From contig JAKQDD010000106.1 of NCBI GenBank assembly GCA_029556615.1, forward strand, positions 1 to 35,079: 35,079 bases of DNA, given 5' to 3'. This DNA is from Verrucomicrobiota bacterium (GTDB taxonomy: Bacteria > Verrucomicrobiota > Verrucomicrobiia > Limisphaerales > J093). A program made the position numbers and the translations under genes. Below the pieces are notes generated by a model, which did not search any database, was not told the origin of the DNA, and saw nothing but the letters and a program-made list of their open reading frames with translations. Below are positions 7,558 to 20,500 of this stretch, piece by piece. Every line of letters begins with the position of its first letter. Within the stretch, counting starts at the first letter, position 1.

Positions 7558-8247
7558 ATGAGCACAGTGCGATTCGAGATCATCCAGGCTGGCGACGCAC
7601 CGGTGGTGAAGGCGGTCTTGGCTAACGGCTCGTCGCTCTTCGCGGACGCCGGCGCCATGATGGCGATGACGCCCAATTTGACGCTTCAGAGCTCGATGAA
7701 GGGAGGCCTCATGGGCGCGTTATCGCGAAAGCTCCTGAGGGGTGAGACCTTCTTTTATCTCACGATCAAAGCGGAACGCGGTGACGGCGAAGTGCTGCTT
7801 GCCCCCGCCACGGTGGGCGGCATCGAGATTCTCGATGTCAGCGGTGTCGAGTATTTCCTGCAGAAAGGCTCGTTCCTCGCCGCCGCGGACACCGTTGAGA
7901 TCTCGACCAAGACGCAGAATCTCACGCAGGGTTTGTTCAGCGGGGAGGGTTTCTTCATCACTCGTGTGGGGGGTGCGGGCACGCTGGTGCTCAACACCTT
8001 CGGTGCGCTCATGAAGTTCCCGCTTGCGTCGGGACAGGAGTACGTGGTGGACAACTACCATCTCGTGGCCTGGGAGGCCACGACCGCCTACACCATCAGC
8101 AAGGCTGCCTCCGGCTGGGTCTCGAGCGTGACGTCGGGCGAGGGTTTCGTCTGTCGGTTCAAAGGGCCGGGGACGGTCTATGTCCAGACGCGGAATCCGT
8201 CGGCGTTCGCCGGTTGGCTCAGCGGGTACATGCCGGCCAAAGGTTGA
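7558..8247 (+). CDS. AIM24 / TIGR00266 family protein
   Basis: A 229-residue protein of the AIM24 family, a beta-rich fold named for a yeast mitochondrial protein; bacterial members have no established biochemical role. Typical features: FEIIQAGDAPVVKAVL at the start, GAMMAMTPNL, the Gly-rich GGLMGALSRKLLRGETFF, GGIEILDV, a hydrophobic GEGFFITRVGGAGTLVL strand and VVDNYHLVAWE. There is no signal peptide or membrane segment, so it is predicted cytoplasmic. Length is normal for the family. The start is supported by ggagaaagg (7542-7550) ahead of ATG 7558. It stands alone between a repeat array and a terminator-like palindrome, so it is probably monocistronic. Its promoter must lie in the 80 bp after the array; I see only weak candidates. 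Confidence 0.9.
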   Translation: MSTVRFEIIQAGDAPVVKAVLANGSSLFADAGAMMAMTPNLTLQSSMKGGLMGALSRKLLRGETFFYLTIKAERGDGEVLLAPATVGGIEILDVSGVEYFLQKGSFLAAADTVEISTKTQNLTQGLFSGEGFFITRVGGAGTLVLNTFGALMKFPLASGQEYVVDNYHLVAWEATTAYTISKAASGWVSSVTSGEGFVCRFKGPGTVYVQTRNPSAFAGWLSGYMPAKG

Positions 8248-8258
8248 GGAGGGGAAAA

Positions 8259-8276
8259 GCGCCGGAGGTCCGGCGC
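8259..8276 (-). terminator. Palindrome after the AIM24 gene (T-tract on minus strand)
   Basis: GCGCCGGA-GG-TCCGGCGC begins 12 nt after the AIM24 stop. Read on the minus strand it is followed by TTTTCC, matching the hairpin at 118-139, so it is a reverse copy of that element. On the plus strand it lacks a T-tract but may still pause transcription. Confidence 0.45.
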
Positions 8277-8280
8277 ACGT

Positions 8281-8364
8281 CCGCCTTCTCCCAGACTTCG
8301 GCCTTCCTCGAAGGATTGAGTCGCCAGGCTACGGCGGGACAGGCCAAAAGCCGGCGCCCGCGCC
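8281..8364 (+). repeat. Dispersed repeat, about 84 bp (inverted partner at 34822-34904)
   Basis: It starts ccgccttctcccagacttcg, includes tcctcgaagga and tacggcgggacaggcc, and ends ggcgcccgcgcc. The reverse complement of 34822-34904 matches it with only a handful of differences by eye. A degenerate relative lies near 174-206. Confidence 0.75.
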
Positions 8365-8422
8365 GAGGCCTTTGATCCGCGCATAGCCGCATTGCCGCAT
8401 TGTCCCCCAGGTCGTTTCCACA

Positions 8423-8452
8423 TTGACTGCTTCGCGGCGGTTGCAGTAGCGT
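8423..8452 (+). promoter_or_regulatory. Candidate promoter of the giant gene
   Basis: TTGACT (8423-8428), an 18-nt spacer and TAGCGT (8447-8452) resemble a -35/-10 pair. If real, transcription starts near 8459. The open frame can be extended back to a TTG at 8392, but that start would lie upstream of the transcript. This favours the GTG codons at 8494-8512. Eye match only. Confidence 0.4.
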
Positions 8453-8511
8453 CCGGCAACTCCATATCCCATCAGGCGTCTCAGAGCAGTGGGGTGGGAG
8501 TGTCTTGGCGT

Positions 8512-11500
8512 GTGAGGCGACCGGGGTGGCAATCATGGTGGTCCCTGGAACCGCTCGAGGTGCGGGTTCTCCTGTCCGCACCGGAGCTGGTGTGCGCGCC
8601 CGCGCCGCAGCCCAATCCTGCTATCGCCCATGCTGAACCCGAGCAGGGTGAAATAGCCGAGACGGTAATGGGCGATGTCTCCGTGACAGAGCCGACCGCG
8701 GGTGCTGATGGTCTTTCCTACGCGGCGAGCACCCCCGATCTGGTGCCCGAAGGCGTTGCGTTGTTGGAGGATGACACCGGTTTGCCTGGGGACCCCATCG
8801 AGACTGGTGCCGAGGCCGATCCCGCGAGCGCGCCTCGGCGCTCAGCAGGCCTGGCCGGCGGGGGCGAGGCGCCCCAGGTCGCAGGGTTCGAGGTCCTGGG
8901 CTTCCAGGATTGGGCTGGGGTGACGTGGTCGACCGACGAACTCTCAACGGCTCTTCTGCGGTGGGGATTGAACTCGGGTGCGTACACGGAGGAATCCCTG
9001 GACGGCGTGCTGAGTCTCGATCACCGCGTTCGCATCGAGGGTTTGGCGCCGGGCACGACTTTTTACGGCACGCTGACGGTGACTGACGCCGGGGGACACG
9101 CCGCCACGGGTCCCGAGTTTGTGTTCACGACCACCAGCAGACGTCAGACCGCCTTGGTGTGCGGGGACGTGACCGCGCTGACGGATCGGGAACAGGCGGT
9201 GTTGGCGCAACTCGAAGCGCAGCCGATTCTCGAAGTCACAAGAGTGGCGGCCGCAGGCGCCACACACGAGGATCTCAGACAGTACGAATGGGTGGTGCTC
9301 ACCGACTACGCCCGCGGACCGCCCGCGGCGGATACGCAGGCGCTGGTTGACGATTGGACCGGCGTGGTCATGTTCGCCGACAGCGGGAAGGCGCTTGGGG
9401 GGGCTTGGACCAGCAACACCACAAGCACCTCCCGTCGGTTGGTAGTCCAAACGGACGACCCATTGGTGAGCGACTATGGTGTGGGCACGCAGTTTGAAGC
9501 GCAGGCGAGTGGCCGGATCTATGGCGTGCACGACCTGACCGGGTGGGAGGTGGTGGGAGTCACCTATGCCTCGTACGGCACGGTGCTGCGCCGGGGTGGC
9601 AACTGGCTGTTCACGTATGACCCCGCCCTGTTAAGCAACGAAGGGAGGGTGGTGGTGGCCAATCTGGTGCGGGGCATGGCGGGAGTCACCGCGCCGTCAT
9701 CGAGCATCCCCGCCGGCCACGTGGCGCTGCTGCTGCAGGATTACGACGATCCGTCTCAGATGACGAACCGGGAGACCGCACTCGCGTCGGAACTTGCGGC
9801 ACGGGGACTCGAAGTGATGGTTGTCCCGCAGAGCCAGCGACATCTCACCGATTACACGGACGCTGCGTTCGTGGTGATGGCGCACAAGATTGGCGTCCCG
9901 TTGGTGGGGTTCTTCGAGCGTTTGATGACCGGGGGCACGCATGGGGTGCTGATGGCCGACGCGGCCGCGGCGCTGGACGTCGGCGTCAGCGGGGGAACCG
10001 GGGATTACTGGCGTCTTGTCGTGTCAGACAGCTCGGGATTCCTGGATGCGTACGAAATCGGATCCGCGTTCAGGGTGCAGTCGGAGGGCACGGCGCACCA
10101 TGTGGATGGCATTGCCGGGTGGACTCCGATCGGTTACAGCCGCTACGGTCAGGACAAGACCATCCTGATCCGGGATCACGGGGTCGTGTTCACCTACGAC
10201 CCGAGCCAGCTGGTTGGAGAAGGCCGCGTGGTGTTCACCCAGTTGGTCCGGAGCATCACGGGCAACGAGTCCTTTCCCGCCATGGTTCCTGCGGGAGACG
10301 TGGCGTTGCTGGTAGCCGACTATGAGGAGACGCCGGTGTTGACCTCGCAGGAGATTGGCCTGCGGGATCGGTTGATCGACATGGGGTACGGCGTGACCGT
10401 CGTGCCGGCGTCCGGGCGGTTCACGACCGACTACCGCCAAGCCGCGCTTGTGGCGATGACCCACACGATGGGAGCTCTCTTGGGCGGGTTCTTCGACCGT
10501 CTGATGAGCGGGGGCACGCCGGTCCTTCTCACCGCCAACGCCGTCGGGGCGCTAAACGTCGGCGTCGGCGGGGGAACCGGGGATTACTGGCGTCTTGTCG
10601 TGTCAGACAGCTCGGGATTCTTGGATGCGTACGACGTCGGATCCACCTTCAGGATGCAGTCGGAGGGCACGGCGCACCATGTGGATGGCATTGCCGGGTG
10701 GACTCCGATCGGTTACAGCCGCTACGGTCAGGACAAGACCATCCTGATCCGGGATCACGGGGTCGTGTTCACCTACGACCCGAGCCAGTTGATCGGGGAG
10801 GGAAGGGTGGTGTTTGCCGGCTTGGTCAGGGCCTTGACGGGGAACGAGTCGTTGACCGCCACGGTTCCCGAGGGGGAGGCGGCCCTGTTGATCTCCGATT
10901 ACGAGGCGACCGCGGTCCTGACGCCGCAGGAGGCAGCCTTGCGGGACCGGTTGGTCGGCCTGGGGTACCAGGTCACCCTCGTCCCCGGCTCCGAACGGTT
11001 CACCACGGATTACAGCCGGGCCGCGTTTGTCGCGCTGGCCCAATCGCCAGGATTCGCCCTGGGCGGTTTTTTGAACGGACTCGCCGACGAGGGGATCGGT
11101 GTGGCGCTGCTGTACAATGCCGGCGAGGCGCTCGGATCCAATTGGTATGCGTCCGGTTTCCTGCAACTCGCGGTGCTGAGCGGAGAGGGCTTTCTATCGG
11201 AGTACGACGTGGGCACAACGCTAGTGATGCAGACCGCGGGCAGCAGTTGGCGGACGACTGCAGTCTCGCTTTCGGGATGGACGCTCCTGGGCGCGACCTC
11301 GACGACCTCGAGTTCACGGACTGCCTTCGCTCGGGATCGGGGAGGGCTCCTGGCGTACGACCCCGTGCACCTCAGTCCCGAGGGGGAGGTCGTGTTCGCG
11401 AAGCTGATCGAGCATGTGTCGGGCAAACCCGTGGTCCGCAGGGTCATCCCGGACGGGAACGCGGCGCTGGTCATCAAGGAATACGCCACCGCCCAGATCC

Positions 11501-14500
11501 TGACGCCCCAGGAACAGGCGTTGCGCGATCGCCTGGTCGCGGCCGGCTACACCGTCACCGTGGTGCCCTACGGGTTGCGGGCCCTGACCGATTACCGGAA
11601 GGCGGCCCTGGTCGGCTTCGCCGAGTACGGCGGGTTTCCCACGAAGGTCTTTCTGGATCGGCAGATCGCGGATCAGGTCCGCGTGCTGCTGATCAACGAG
11701 GCGGCGCGGTTGCTGGGGGGCACGTGGAGCGAGGGCTCAGTTGCCAACAGCCGGCAGCTGGTGGTCACGAATAGCACCGCGTTTCTCGATCGCCACCCGT
11801 TGAACACCAAGCTGATCATCCAGTCTGCCGGCACCTCCTGGTACGCCCAGAACGCGGCGACCGTACCCGGGTGGACCGTCTTGGGTTACAGCCAGAACAC
11901 GTATAACCCGTCCGTGTTCATCCGCGAGGCGGGCGGCGGCGCCGGTGTGGTACTGCCGTATGACCTTCGGTACTACACGTCCGAGGGGGACCAGGTGTTC
12001 GACGACGCCCTGGCCTGGCTCGACAAGGAAGTGGGCGCCGACGCCGGGGCGGATCGGACAGTGTCGAGGACGCTGCCCGTGACCTTCGACGCCTCGGGAT
12101 CGTGGGCGGCAAACCCGATCGCGGCCTACGAATGGGACCTGGACGGCGATGGCGAATACGACGACGCGGCGGGGGTGACGGCGACCCGGTCGTGGGACAC
12201 GGTCGGTTCGTACACGGTTGGGCTGCGCGTGCGCGACACGGCCGGCGTGACGGCGACCGACAGCGTGACGGTCCTGGTCAAGTCGAACGTCGACCTCGTC
12301 ATCGACGCGGTCGAGCGCGCGCCCTGGGTCTACCAGGAGGGCGACACCGTCACGTTCACCATCACGCTCAGGAACGCCGGGCTCGATACCCTGGCCGACG
12401 ATTTCTATGTGAACTACCGGATCGACGGCGTGCACCTGGCCAGCGTCGCGGTCCGGGACGCGATCCCCGCCGGCGGCACGGTGCAGTTGACCCGCACCTG
12501 GAGCGGGCAGGTCGGCAAGGCGTCGTTCGAGGCCATTGCGGATCACCAAGGCAAAGTCTTTGAAACCGATGAAACGAACAACTCGAGGCGTCATGTCCTG
12601 GCGCAACTCGATCGGGCCGACCTCGTCATCACGGCCTTGACCTGGACGCCTGAGAGCTTCGTCGAGGGTGAGACCGTGGTGCTGAACGCCACGGTCGCCA
12701 ACATGGGAACCGGCGGAACGTCAGTTGTGTTCGCAGTCTCCTTCACCGTCGACGGCTATTACCTCGGGCGCCAGTTGCTGGCCGGACTCGATGCCGGCGC
12801 GTCGGCGTCCGTCCAGCGAACCTGGACCGCAGCCGCCGGCACCCACACGGTCCGTGCGCGTGCCGACTACTACGGTGTCGTCACGGAACTGGACGAGACG
12901 AACAATACACGGTCGGTCGTCCTGCCGTTGGTGGCGGATCTGACGCCGCCTCAGATCACGCGCTTCACGCCCGGGGACCAGGCGGTGATCGGGCCGTCGG
13001 CGCCACTCGCCGTGTCCGCCACGGACAACGTGGCGGTGGCGGCCTATCGGTTGGAGGCATCGAGGGACGGTGTCGGCTGGACGCTGATTGCCGAGGGCGC
13101 CGCCGGAACCGCGGTGTGGGATACCACCGGGCTGGCCGAGGGCACCTGGCACCTGCGGGCCACGGTGAGCGATGCGGCTGGAAACCAGACGGCTGCGATC
13201 CATCAGGTCGTGCTGGACTCGACGCCGCCGCCCGCGCCGGTCGCGTTGACTGCGGCTTCGGCCGAGTTGGTGGTCCGCTTGAATTGGCAGGCCTCGACTG
13301 CCGGGGACGTCATCGGCTACGCCGTCTACCGCAGCACCACGGCGGGCACGGGGCACACCCTGCTCGCGGACTCCGTCGAGCTCGCCACGTACGCCGACAC
13401 GAGCGGCGTCCCGGGGCAACCCCATTACTACGTTGTGCGCGCGGTGGACCGGGCGGGGAATCGGAGCCCGGCCTCGGCTGAAGTCTCAGGAACCCCTGAG
13501 GCGGATGTGACGCCACCGTCCCTTGCGACCTTCGTTCCGGTTGACGGCACGCGGATCCGCGAGCTGCAGCGGTTGAGTGCGAGCGCCGCGGACAACGGCG
13601 GCATCGTCGCCTTCACGTTCGAGCGGTCCACGGACGGTCTCACCTGGGTCCTGATGCAAACGGGGCCCAAGAACAACATCGATTGGGACACGCGCACGGT
13701 AGCCGACGGCACATGGCAGGTCCGCGTCACGGTCCGCGATGCCGCGGGCAACATCTCGAGTGCGGTCCGGAGTTTTGTCGTCGACAACACGGCGCCCACG
13801 CCGCCGGTCCTGACGGCGACGGGGATCCAGGGGGCGATTCGGCTCCAGTGGACGCCCAGCCCGGAGTCGGACGTCAAGTCGTACACGGTTCTGCGATCGG
13901 ACACCCCCGGCGGGCCTTATCACGCGATCGTCGTGTCCGGCCAGGGCAACTCGCGCGAGGACCGTGGCGGCGTTGCTGGCGTCACGTGGTACTACGTGGT
14001 GACCGCGAGGGACGACTTGGGCAACACGAGCGCGTACTCGAACCAGGCCGCGGCCGCGGCGCTTGTCGACACCACCCCGCCGGCCAACCTGACGTTGTCG
14101 GTCGAGGCGGGAACGGTGCTGCACCGTCAGATCGCCATTATCGGCCGAGCCACGGACAACGTCGGCATGCTGGATTACCGGCTCGATTACTCGATGGACG
14201 GTGCGGTCTGGCAAGCGATCGGGACCGCTGCCGACGGCAAGTTTGTTTGGGACACGCTGGCGGTTGAGGATGGGACCTACACGCTGCGTCTGACGGCGCG
14301 GGACCAGGCGGGGAACACGGCATCGCTGACCCGGTCGTGCGAGGTTATCAACAGCCTCCTCCCGGCGCCCGAAAACCTCCGGAGCCAGATCGGCGAATGG
14401 TCCGCCACCCTTGGGTGGAGCCCGGTGCAGGACGATCGGTTCGAGGGCTACCGGCTGTACCGTCGGGTGGATGCGGGCGAGTTCGTGCTGCGCGCGGAGA

Positions 14501-17500
14501 CCGCCTCGACGGTCTTCGTCGAGCACCTTCTCGATCCCGCTTCCGCCTACGCGTATCAGGTGTCCGCAGTCGACCGCTGGGGTGTCGAGGGAGCGCGCTC
14601 GGCAATCCTCGAAGTCCAGACGCGCCAGCAGACCTCGAGTCCGACGTCAGTCACGCTGGGGCCGCCGTCCGGCACCCGGTTCAGCACGACCCTCGTATTG
14701 ACTGCCAGCGGCCGCGATCAGGTGGGGATTGTCGCCTTCCGATTCCAGTACTCGAGGGATGGCGTCCAGTGGTTTGACATCGGGACGGACGCGACCCCTG
14801 AGGGCTCGCGGCAGGCAGGGTGGCATGGGGGCGTGACGTGGAACAGCGTTGGCCTCGACCCGGGCACGCTGCAGGTGCGGGTGCAGGCGGTGAACTACGG
14901 GAACGTGAGCGCCACCGGGAGTGCGGACTACGTGTGCGACGTGAACGGGCCGGAGGCGCCGCCGGAGCTCGACGTCTTGAACCCGCGCTCGGGCGGCCAG
15001 CTCGATCTCTCCTGGAGCCAGCCGGCGGACACCGACGTTGCGGGCTACCGGGTTTATCGCGCTGCGGTTGCCGGAGGACCGTACACGGCCCTCAGCGACC
15101 TCGTCACGGGTCTTGGCTATGCCGACATCACCGTCGCCAATGGGACCGCCTATCACTACGTGGTGAAGGCCGTCGACCTCGCCGGCAACGAAAGCCCGTA
15201 CTCGGTCGAGGCCTCGGCTATTGCCACTGCGGAAGCGGACCTGAAGGTGGCCGCGGTGCGGGCGGATCCCGCGGCGCCACCGGGGCAGCGAATCTGCCAG
15301 TTGATCGCGCGCATCGAGAACGCGGCTCCGGCGGCCGCCACGGGCTGGGTGAGCTTCTACCGCCACGCAGGCGAGCTCCGCGAGCTCCTGGGGCAGATCC
15401 AACTTGCAGAGCCGATCCCGGGCGGCGGCGGCGTCGATGTCTCCCTGGCCTACACACCGCTGGACCTTGGCTGGCAGACGTTCCTTGTCGAGGTGACGGA
15501 CGTCGCGCCCGTGGACGTCGCGCCCGCCAACAACCAGCTCGCGGGTCAAATCCGGATCAACGAGTCCCCGACCGCTCCGGTCATGCCGGCGGTCGAGCTG
15601 GCCTGGGGGCAGACGCTGACGGTCAACGGCGGATCGGCCTGGGACGCGGATGGCGTGGTCCGGGCGTGGCATTGGGACTTTGGCGATGGCGCGGTGGCTG
15701 ACGGGGCCCTGGCCGCTCACGCCTACCGCGATCTCGGTGTGTTCACCGTGACGCTGACCGTGACCGATAACGACGGGGCGACCGGCCAGTCCACATTCAC
15801 GGTGACCGTGCTCGAGAGCCGCCCTGACCTCGTCCTCCGCGACCTGGCCTGGACTCCGGAGGAGCCTGACGAGGGCCAGATGGTGACGATCACGGCAACG
15901 ATTGCCAACGAGGGCGTTGGCGCCACCGTGATGGGGTTCTTCGCCACCTACTACATCGACGGCCAATACGCAGGCTACGAACGGATGGACGTGCGCCTGG
16001 CTCCCGGCGAGACCACCGAAGCGTCGTTTGCCTGGCTCGGCCTCCCTGGTGTGCACACCGTCGAGGTCCGCGCCGACGACATCCAGAACAACATCGCCGA
16101 GATCCGCGAGGACAACAATGCCGCCTTCGCCCCCATGACGACCCGGCAGGTGTTCTTCCCCGACCTCACCGTCGCCGGCCTCACGGTGACGCCGACCGCG
16201 GCGGATATCAGCTCGCAGGAGTCGATCCGGCTCGCAGCCCGGGTGTCCAATCTCGGGGATGCGGCCGCGGAGGGCGTTTGGGTGGCGTTGTTCCTGGACG
16301 GCGCATTCAGCGCCCGCAAGCAGGTGGCCCAATTGACCCCGGGCGCCGAGGCGACGGTCACCTTCGACATCTCGCCGGTCTCGAGCGGTGCCACCGCCGT
16401 GGTCATGGCCGACGGCCCGGCCAGCGGCATCGTCGAAGCCAACGAAGCCAACAACACCGCGACCATCGATCTGCCGGCATACGCCCTCCGGCATCCGGAT
16501 CTGACGATCTCCAGTCTGGATTGGACCCCCAAAGAAACCGAGGTGGCCAACGGCGCCGGGCTGACCCTGACGGCCATCGTGGCCAACACCGGAACGGCGG
16601 ATGTGATACGCCCGTTCACCGTGTCGTTCTACGTGAATGGCGAGTTCGTGGGGAGCAGGGAGGGCAGTCAGTTGGCCGTGGGCGGCGAAACGACCTTCAC
16701 GGTCCGCTGGCCGGTCAAGCCCGGGACGCATGAGCTCCGCGCGGTGGTGGACGAGACGGGCGAAGTCGTGGAAGTGTCCGAGGCCAACAACCAGCAGACC
16801 GTGCTCACGGAGGCGCTCGACGTTTTCTATGCCGACCTGACGATCGGCGAGGTGCGGTGGCTGCCGTTGCCCACGGAGATCACCTACGGCGACACCCTCA
16901 CCCTGATGGTCGATGTCACCAACAACAGCCTCGTCTCGACGTACGGCCCGTTCTGGGTCAGCCTCTTCCTGGATGGACGGCTCGTCGACAGCCTCGAGGT
17001 CCCTGTGCTCAACGGTCTGACGACGACCGCCGTGCCTCTCGGGTACGAGGTGCATGCCGTCGGCCCTCATGATATCGCCGTGCGCGTTGATTCCCGCGGG
17101 GCCATCCTCGAGGCGTCGGAGTCCAACAACGTCTACGCTCTCACGACCTCGATTGCCGACAGCTTCGTCTTCGACTTCGACGTCGACGGTCAGGATCCAA
17201 CCCTCGAGGGTCTGCCGCCGATGTACGTGTCCCGGGAGACCATGCACCTCAGCGCCGCGATCGCCATGGCCTCCGGCCTCGACCTGAGCGGCGACGACGC
17301 GGACGGGTTCGTCACGGTGCGCATCGGCGGCGTGCCCGTGATCGATCATCAGCCGATGTCCTACAATCCCCGCACCCGGGACTTCGAATACACGGTTCCG
17401 CTGCCGGGTTACGTCGAGGCCCACGGCACCGGCACTTACATGGTGGAAGTGACGGCCACCGACGGCCTCATCGAGCGGACGGTGGCGTTCCCGGTGATCG

Positions 17501-20500
17501 TGATCGAGGAGGTCATCTTCACCCTCGAGACCGACCGCCCCATTTACCAACGGGGCACACCGGTTCAGTTCAGCGGCGATGTCTTGACGCTCTCAGGCAA
17601 ACCGCTCGCGAACCAAACGGTCGAACTCCTGGTGGCCAAGGGCGAGTTCGACGACATGAACGCCTCGCACCTGTTTATGGCCGCCATGCTGAACGAGATG
17701 ATGAAAGGACTTTACGGCGTCGAGACCGGCGTTCGCGTCGAGACCTTCTCCGTGATGACCAACGACGACGGGCATTTCACCGCCACGTGGATGCCGCGTT
17801 GGAATGACGGCGGCTATTTCACCGCCAACACGCTCCTTCTCTCGTCTCGGGTCATCGGCACCATCGGCAAGTGCCAGTTCGAGATCCTCGGCTTGGCCGC
17901 GGACCCCGCCGAGCTCACCGTTGCCGTGGGCAAGAACACCGTCTATCAGCGGGACATCACCTTCAGCAACCTCGGCGACAATGTCCTCACCGGGTTCGAC
18001 GTCGAACTGCTCGACCTCTCTCACAGCGGGAAGGTCAAGCTGACCATGGACACCTCGAAGGTGACGTCGAACCTGCACCCGGGCGGCCGCGTGACCGTCT
18101 CCCTCCGGTTCGAGATCGCCGAGGACGCCCCCGACACCGCCGGGTGCCTTGTCACCGCGAGGACCGCCGAGGGCGCCATGGTGACCTCGATGCTCAACCT
18201 CCAGCTTCGGCCCGCCGTCCCGGTCCTCCGCTTCGAGCCCGAGACCCTGGCCATCGCGCTGCATCCGGGCGAGACCCGGACCACCCAGGTCAAGGTGACC
18301 AACGTCGGCCTCGGCACGATGCGCGGGATGGCCCTGGTCGATCCCGCGATCCTCCCCTGGGTGGACGTCGCCGGATTGAGCGCGATCGAGTTGGCCCCCG
18401 GGGCCGAGGCGGTGTTCGAGGTCGCCATCCGGCCGCCTGAGGACTGCGCCCTGGGCGTTTACGCCGACCGGGTGGGCATTCGGAACGGGACGTCCGCCTA
18501 CCTGCCGATCCAGGTCGAGGTGACATCGGCCAACCGCGGCAGCGTGGCCATCGTCGTGTTCAACGACGCCGGGGAAACCGTGCCGGGCGCCGATATCCGG
18601 TTGACAGCCCGGGAGCCGCACGTGGTCCTCGCCTACACGGGTGAATCCTACAAGTACTTCCCGCAACACTTCCTGACCACGGACGCCGAGGGCCGCGCCA
18701 CGCTCACCGACGCCGAGGTGGGCGAGTACGACTTCGTGATTCTCGCCCCGGCCCACGAACGGTTCAGCGGCGTCCTTCGCGTCCAGCCGTTCCGCGAGGC
18801 CGCGATTCTGGATTTCACCCTCACGCTGGTGCCCGTGCTTTACGAGTGGAAGGTCACCCCCACCACGATCACCGACGAATACGACATCGTGCTGAACCTG
18901 ACGTTCGCGGCACGGATTCCGACGCCGACGGTGGTGTTCGTGCCGCCGTGGGTGGCGGTTCCTCAACAAGTGGGCGCCGCGTACACGGATTGGTTCGTTC
19001 TGATCAACCCCTCCGCCGTCGAACTCCACGATGTGCGCGTGACGGTCAAGAACGCCCCGGGGATCACGGTGGTCGGCGACGGTTACCTCGGCACCCTGGC
19101 CCCGCAAAGCACGGTCATCGTCGAGTACCGGGTCGCACCAGGCAACTACAGCTATCTGTCCGAACCCGATCCGCCGGGAATGCTGGAGGTGTTCAACGTG
19201 GCCGGCAGCTATGTCGCCTTCAATTCAGCAACGCTGCTCGCCTACGAGGCGCAACTCGGCCACGGCACGGGCGTGAATCTCGACCTCGTCAATCCGTCCG
19301 AGCGCAAGGTCACCCTCTGGTTCCAGGAGGAGTATTCGGAGGTCGCCCTGCCAGCGGCGGAAGGGGAGGGGGGCGACGGCCCCGAGTTGCCGCCGCCAGC
19401 CGAGTTGGGCGGGGGCGAGCAGGACGAGGGAGTGACCGAGGTCGTCTCGCTGCGCATTCCCCAGAAGGCCGCGCTCGAACGTGAGGCCTTCGATTGCACG
19501 CTCGAGCTAACCAACGGCTACGCGCGCAAGTCGATGGACAACCTCGTCATCACCCTGCGGGTCGAGGACGCCCAGGGCCGGGATGTGACGAGCCAGTTCT
19601 ACACCGTGGGACCCGAGGTGACCGGGCTGTCCGATGTCGACGGCGGCGACAGCCTCGCGCCGCTTTCCGAGGTCGCGGCCTACTGGCAGCTCATTCCGGG
19701 CGAGGGCCTGGGCGGCACGACGCTCGACGGCCAGAAGTACTATGTCCGCGCGTTCTGGACCTACTTTGTCAACGGGCGCCTGGTCCAGACGCAAACCGAA
19801 GCCGCCGAGATCACCATTCATCCGCAGCCGAAACTCCTGCTGCACTACTTCATTGCGAAGGAGGTGCGGGCCTATCAGCCTTTCAAGCTGGGGTTGGTGG
19901 TCGAGAACATCGGCGACGGCATCGCGCGCAACCTGCGGATCGAGTCGGGCCAGCCCGAGATCGTCGAGAATGAGAGCGGGCTGTTGATTGATTTCAACAT
20001 CGTTGCCGTCTCGTTTGGGGGGAGCCAGGGCGAGACATTCAAGCTCGTGCTGGGCGACGTGCAACCCCACAGCACGGTCTCCGGCTACTGGCTGCTGAAC
20101 TGCAACCTGGACGGTTCCTTCCAGAACTTCACCGCCGAGATGACGCATCGGCTCTACAAGGGCATCGAACTCAACCCGCTCATCGCCGCGATTGATACCC
20201 AGCTCATTGTGATGGACTCCGTCGTGCTCGACCCCGCCAAGCCCGACGAGACCTACAGTCTGATTGATCAGGACGCCGACGGGTTCCCGGATTACTTCAT
20301 CAACCTCGCCACCGGCCTGCACCTGCCGTTGACGGTTCCCTCGAGCGTGACGGTCACCCGGCCCGCAACGGTTGAGAACAAGACCCTCGCCCTCTCCGTC
20401 CCGAAAACCCCGGGTTACATCGTCGTCATCACCCCGGACCAGCACCCGGATTGGAACGTCACGCGCGTCGAACGAACGGTTCCGGGCGAGGACCCGTTTG

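Noticed and set aside
14647..17550. Minus-strand open frame of 967 codons inside the giant gene
   Set aside because: Antisense to tandem CARDB/PKD/Fn3 domains. Length follows from third-position GC bias; translation has no domains.
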